Position numbers and translations under genes: made by a program. A stretch of DNA of 64,000 nt, from contig NZ_CM001514.1 of the NCBI RefSeq assembly GCF_000263715.2, positions 2,776,936-2,840,935 of the forward strand, written 5' to 3'. Below are positions 63,408 to 64,000 of the stretch, piece after piece. The notes below the pieces were generated by a model. It did no database searches and was not told the DNA's origin. It was given only the letters and a program-made list of their open reading frames with translations. The stretch's first letter is position 1, and every line of letters starts with the position of its first letter. The DNA comes from Pseudomonas synxantha BG33R. Its GTDB lineage: Bacteria; Pseudomonadota; Gammaproteobacteria; Pseudomonadales; Pseudomonadaceae.

Positions 63408-64000
63408 TGAGTGACTACAGCTTCAACCCGGCGCCAACTCGCCGCGTGGCGATTATCGGCGGCAATCGCATTCCGTTTGCTCGCTCCAACACGGTGTATG
63501 CCCATGACAGCAACCAGGATCTGCTGGTCGCCGCTCTCCAGGGCCTGGTCGACCGTTACAAGCTGCATGGCCAACGCGTGGGCGAATTTGCCGCTGGGGC
63601 AGTGATCAAGCATTCGCGGGATTTCAACCTGGCCCGTGAAGCGCTGTTGTCCACCACACTGTCGCCGCAAACCCCGGCCTATGATGTGCAGCAAGCCTGC
63701 GGCACCGGGCTTGAAGCTGCGCTGCTGGTGGCGAATAAAATCGCTCTGGGCCAGATCGAAGTCGGCATTGCCGGTGGCGCCGACACAACCTCCGACGCGC
63801 CTATCGGCATCAACGAATCCTTGCGCCATACCTTGCTTGCGGCCAATCGCGCCAAGGGCATGGGCGAGAAGCTCAAGCAACTCCTCAACGTACGCCCGTC
63901 GATGTTGTTCAAGCCGCTGCTGCCGCGCAATGGCGAGCCGCGTACGGGGCTGTCCATGGGCGAGCACTGCGAAGAAATGGCCAAGCGCTGGCAGATCAAG
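63407..64000 (+). CDS. acetyl-CoA acetyltransferase/thiolase (FadI/FadA2-like), N-terminal part (partial)
   Basis: The frame is open through the last base, giving 198 codons. The N-terminal thiolase fold shows RRVAIIGGNRIPFARSN and the catalytic Cys98 in QQACGTGLEA, then GGADTTSDAPIG. It would cleave 3-oxoacyl-CoA to acetyl-CoA and a shortened acyl-CoA, closing the spiral begun by fadE, the reductase and the hydratase. It is translationally coupled to the MaoC gene. The C-terminal His/Cys residues lie beyond the window. Confidence 0.88.
   Translation, partial: MSDYSFNPAPTRRVAIIGGNRIPFARSNTVYAHDSNQDLLVAALQGLVDRYKLHGQRVGEFAAGAVIKHSRDFNLAREALLSTTLSPQTPAYDVQQACGTGLEAALLVANKIALGQIEVGIAGGADTTSDAPIGINESLRHTLLAANRAKGMGEKLKQLLNVRPSMLFKPLLPRNGEPRTGLSMGEHCEEMAKRWQIK

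Overview
The window is about 64 kb of a high-GC chromosome that looks like a fluorescent pseudomonad (Pseudomonas fluorescens group). The grounds are gene content and order (imuA-imuB-dnaE2 cassette, mexPQ-opmE next to the copper-induced cluster known from P. aeruginosa, PraA/PraB-type proteins, DUF1652 and DUF2789 proteins), codon use, and many short palindromic REP-type repeats beginning TGTGGGAG. No tRNA, rRNA, CRISPR array, prophage or transposase gene was seen.

Layout. (1) 1-7.4 kb: the end of a myo-inositol catabolism locus: iolD (cut by the window edge), iolG, a second Gfo/Idh/MocA dehydrogenase and a complete sugar ABC importer. (2) 7.4-14.7 kb: small accessory genes (a DksA2-like regulator, DUF2789, hypotheticals), an orphan glycine-betaine-type binding protein, a TonB-dependent receptor with a DUF2946 protein, and a DUF3995 membrane protein. 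(3) 15.2-27.7 kb: the most interesting block. A MexPQ-OpmE-type RND efflux operon is followed by five genes (two heme-oxygenase-like iron enzymes, two fumarase/aspartase-superfamily lyases, one methyltransferase). Their classes and order match the fluopsin C (copper thiohydroxamate antibiotic) pathway. Both operons are preceded by MerR/CueR-type promoters with 19-bp spacers. (4) 27.8-31.8 kb: small genes, a candidate small RNA, and a Gfo/Idh plus secreted RNase T2 pair behind a textbook Pho box. (5) 32.3-38.0 kb: SOS mutagenesis cassette lexA2-imuA-imuB-dnaE2, with a palindromic operator lying over the lexA2 start codon. (6) 38.1-49.3 kb: hybrid sensor kinase overlapping a UvrA2-like gene, transketolase, YdcH, a 2-oxoadipate dioxygenase (HglS/YdcJ type) and a GH63-like glucosidase. 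(7) 49.3-64.0 kb: an alkane/fatty-acid locus: AlmA-like flavin monooxygenase, SDR, PF10118 protein, alpha/beta hydrolase, AlkB, two Pra-type secreted proteins, FadL, FadE, a long FabG, MaoC hydratase and a thiolase cut by the window end.

Three copies of a ~380-bp structured repeat (14769-15145 plus, 21109-21490 minus, 31814-32191 plus) bracket the efflux operon and then the fluopsin-type block. Copies one and two are inverted exactly around mexPQ-opmE. All function calls come from reading translations and motifs by eye; no database search was run.
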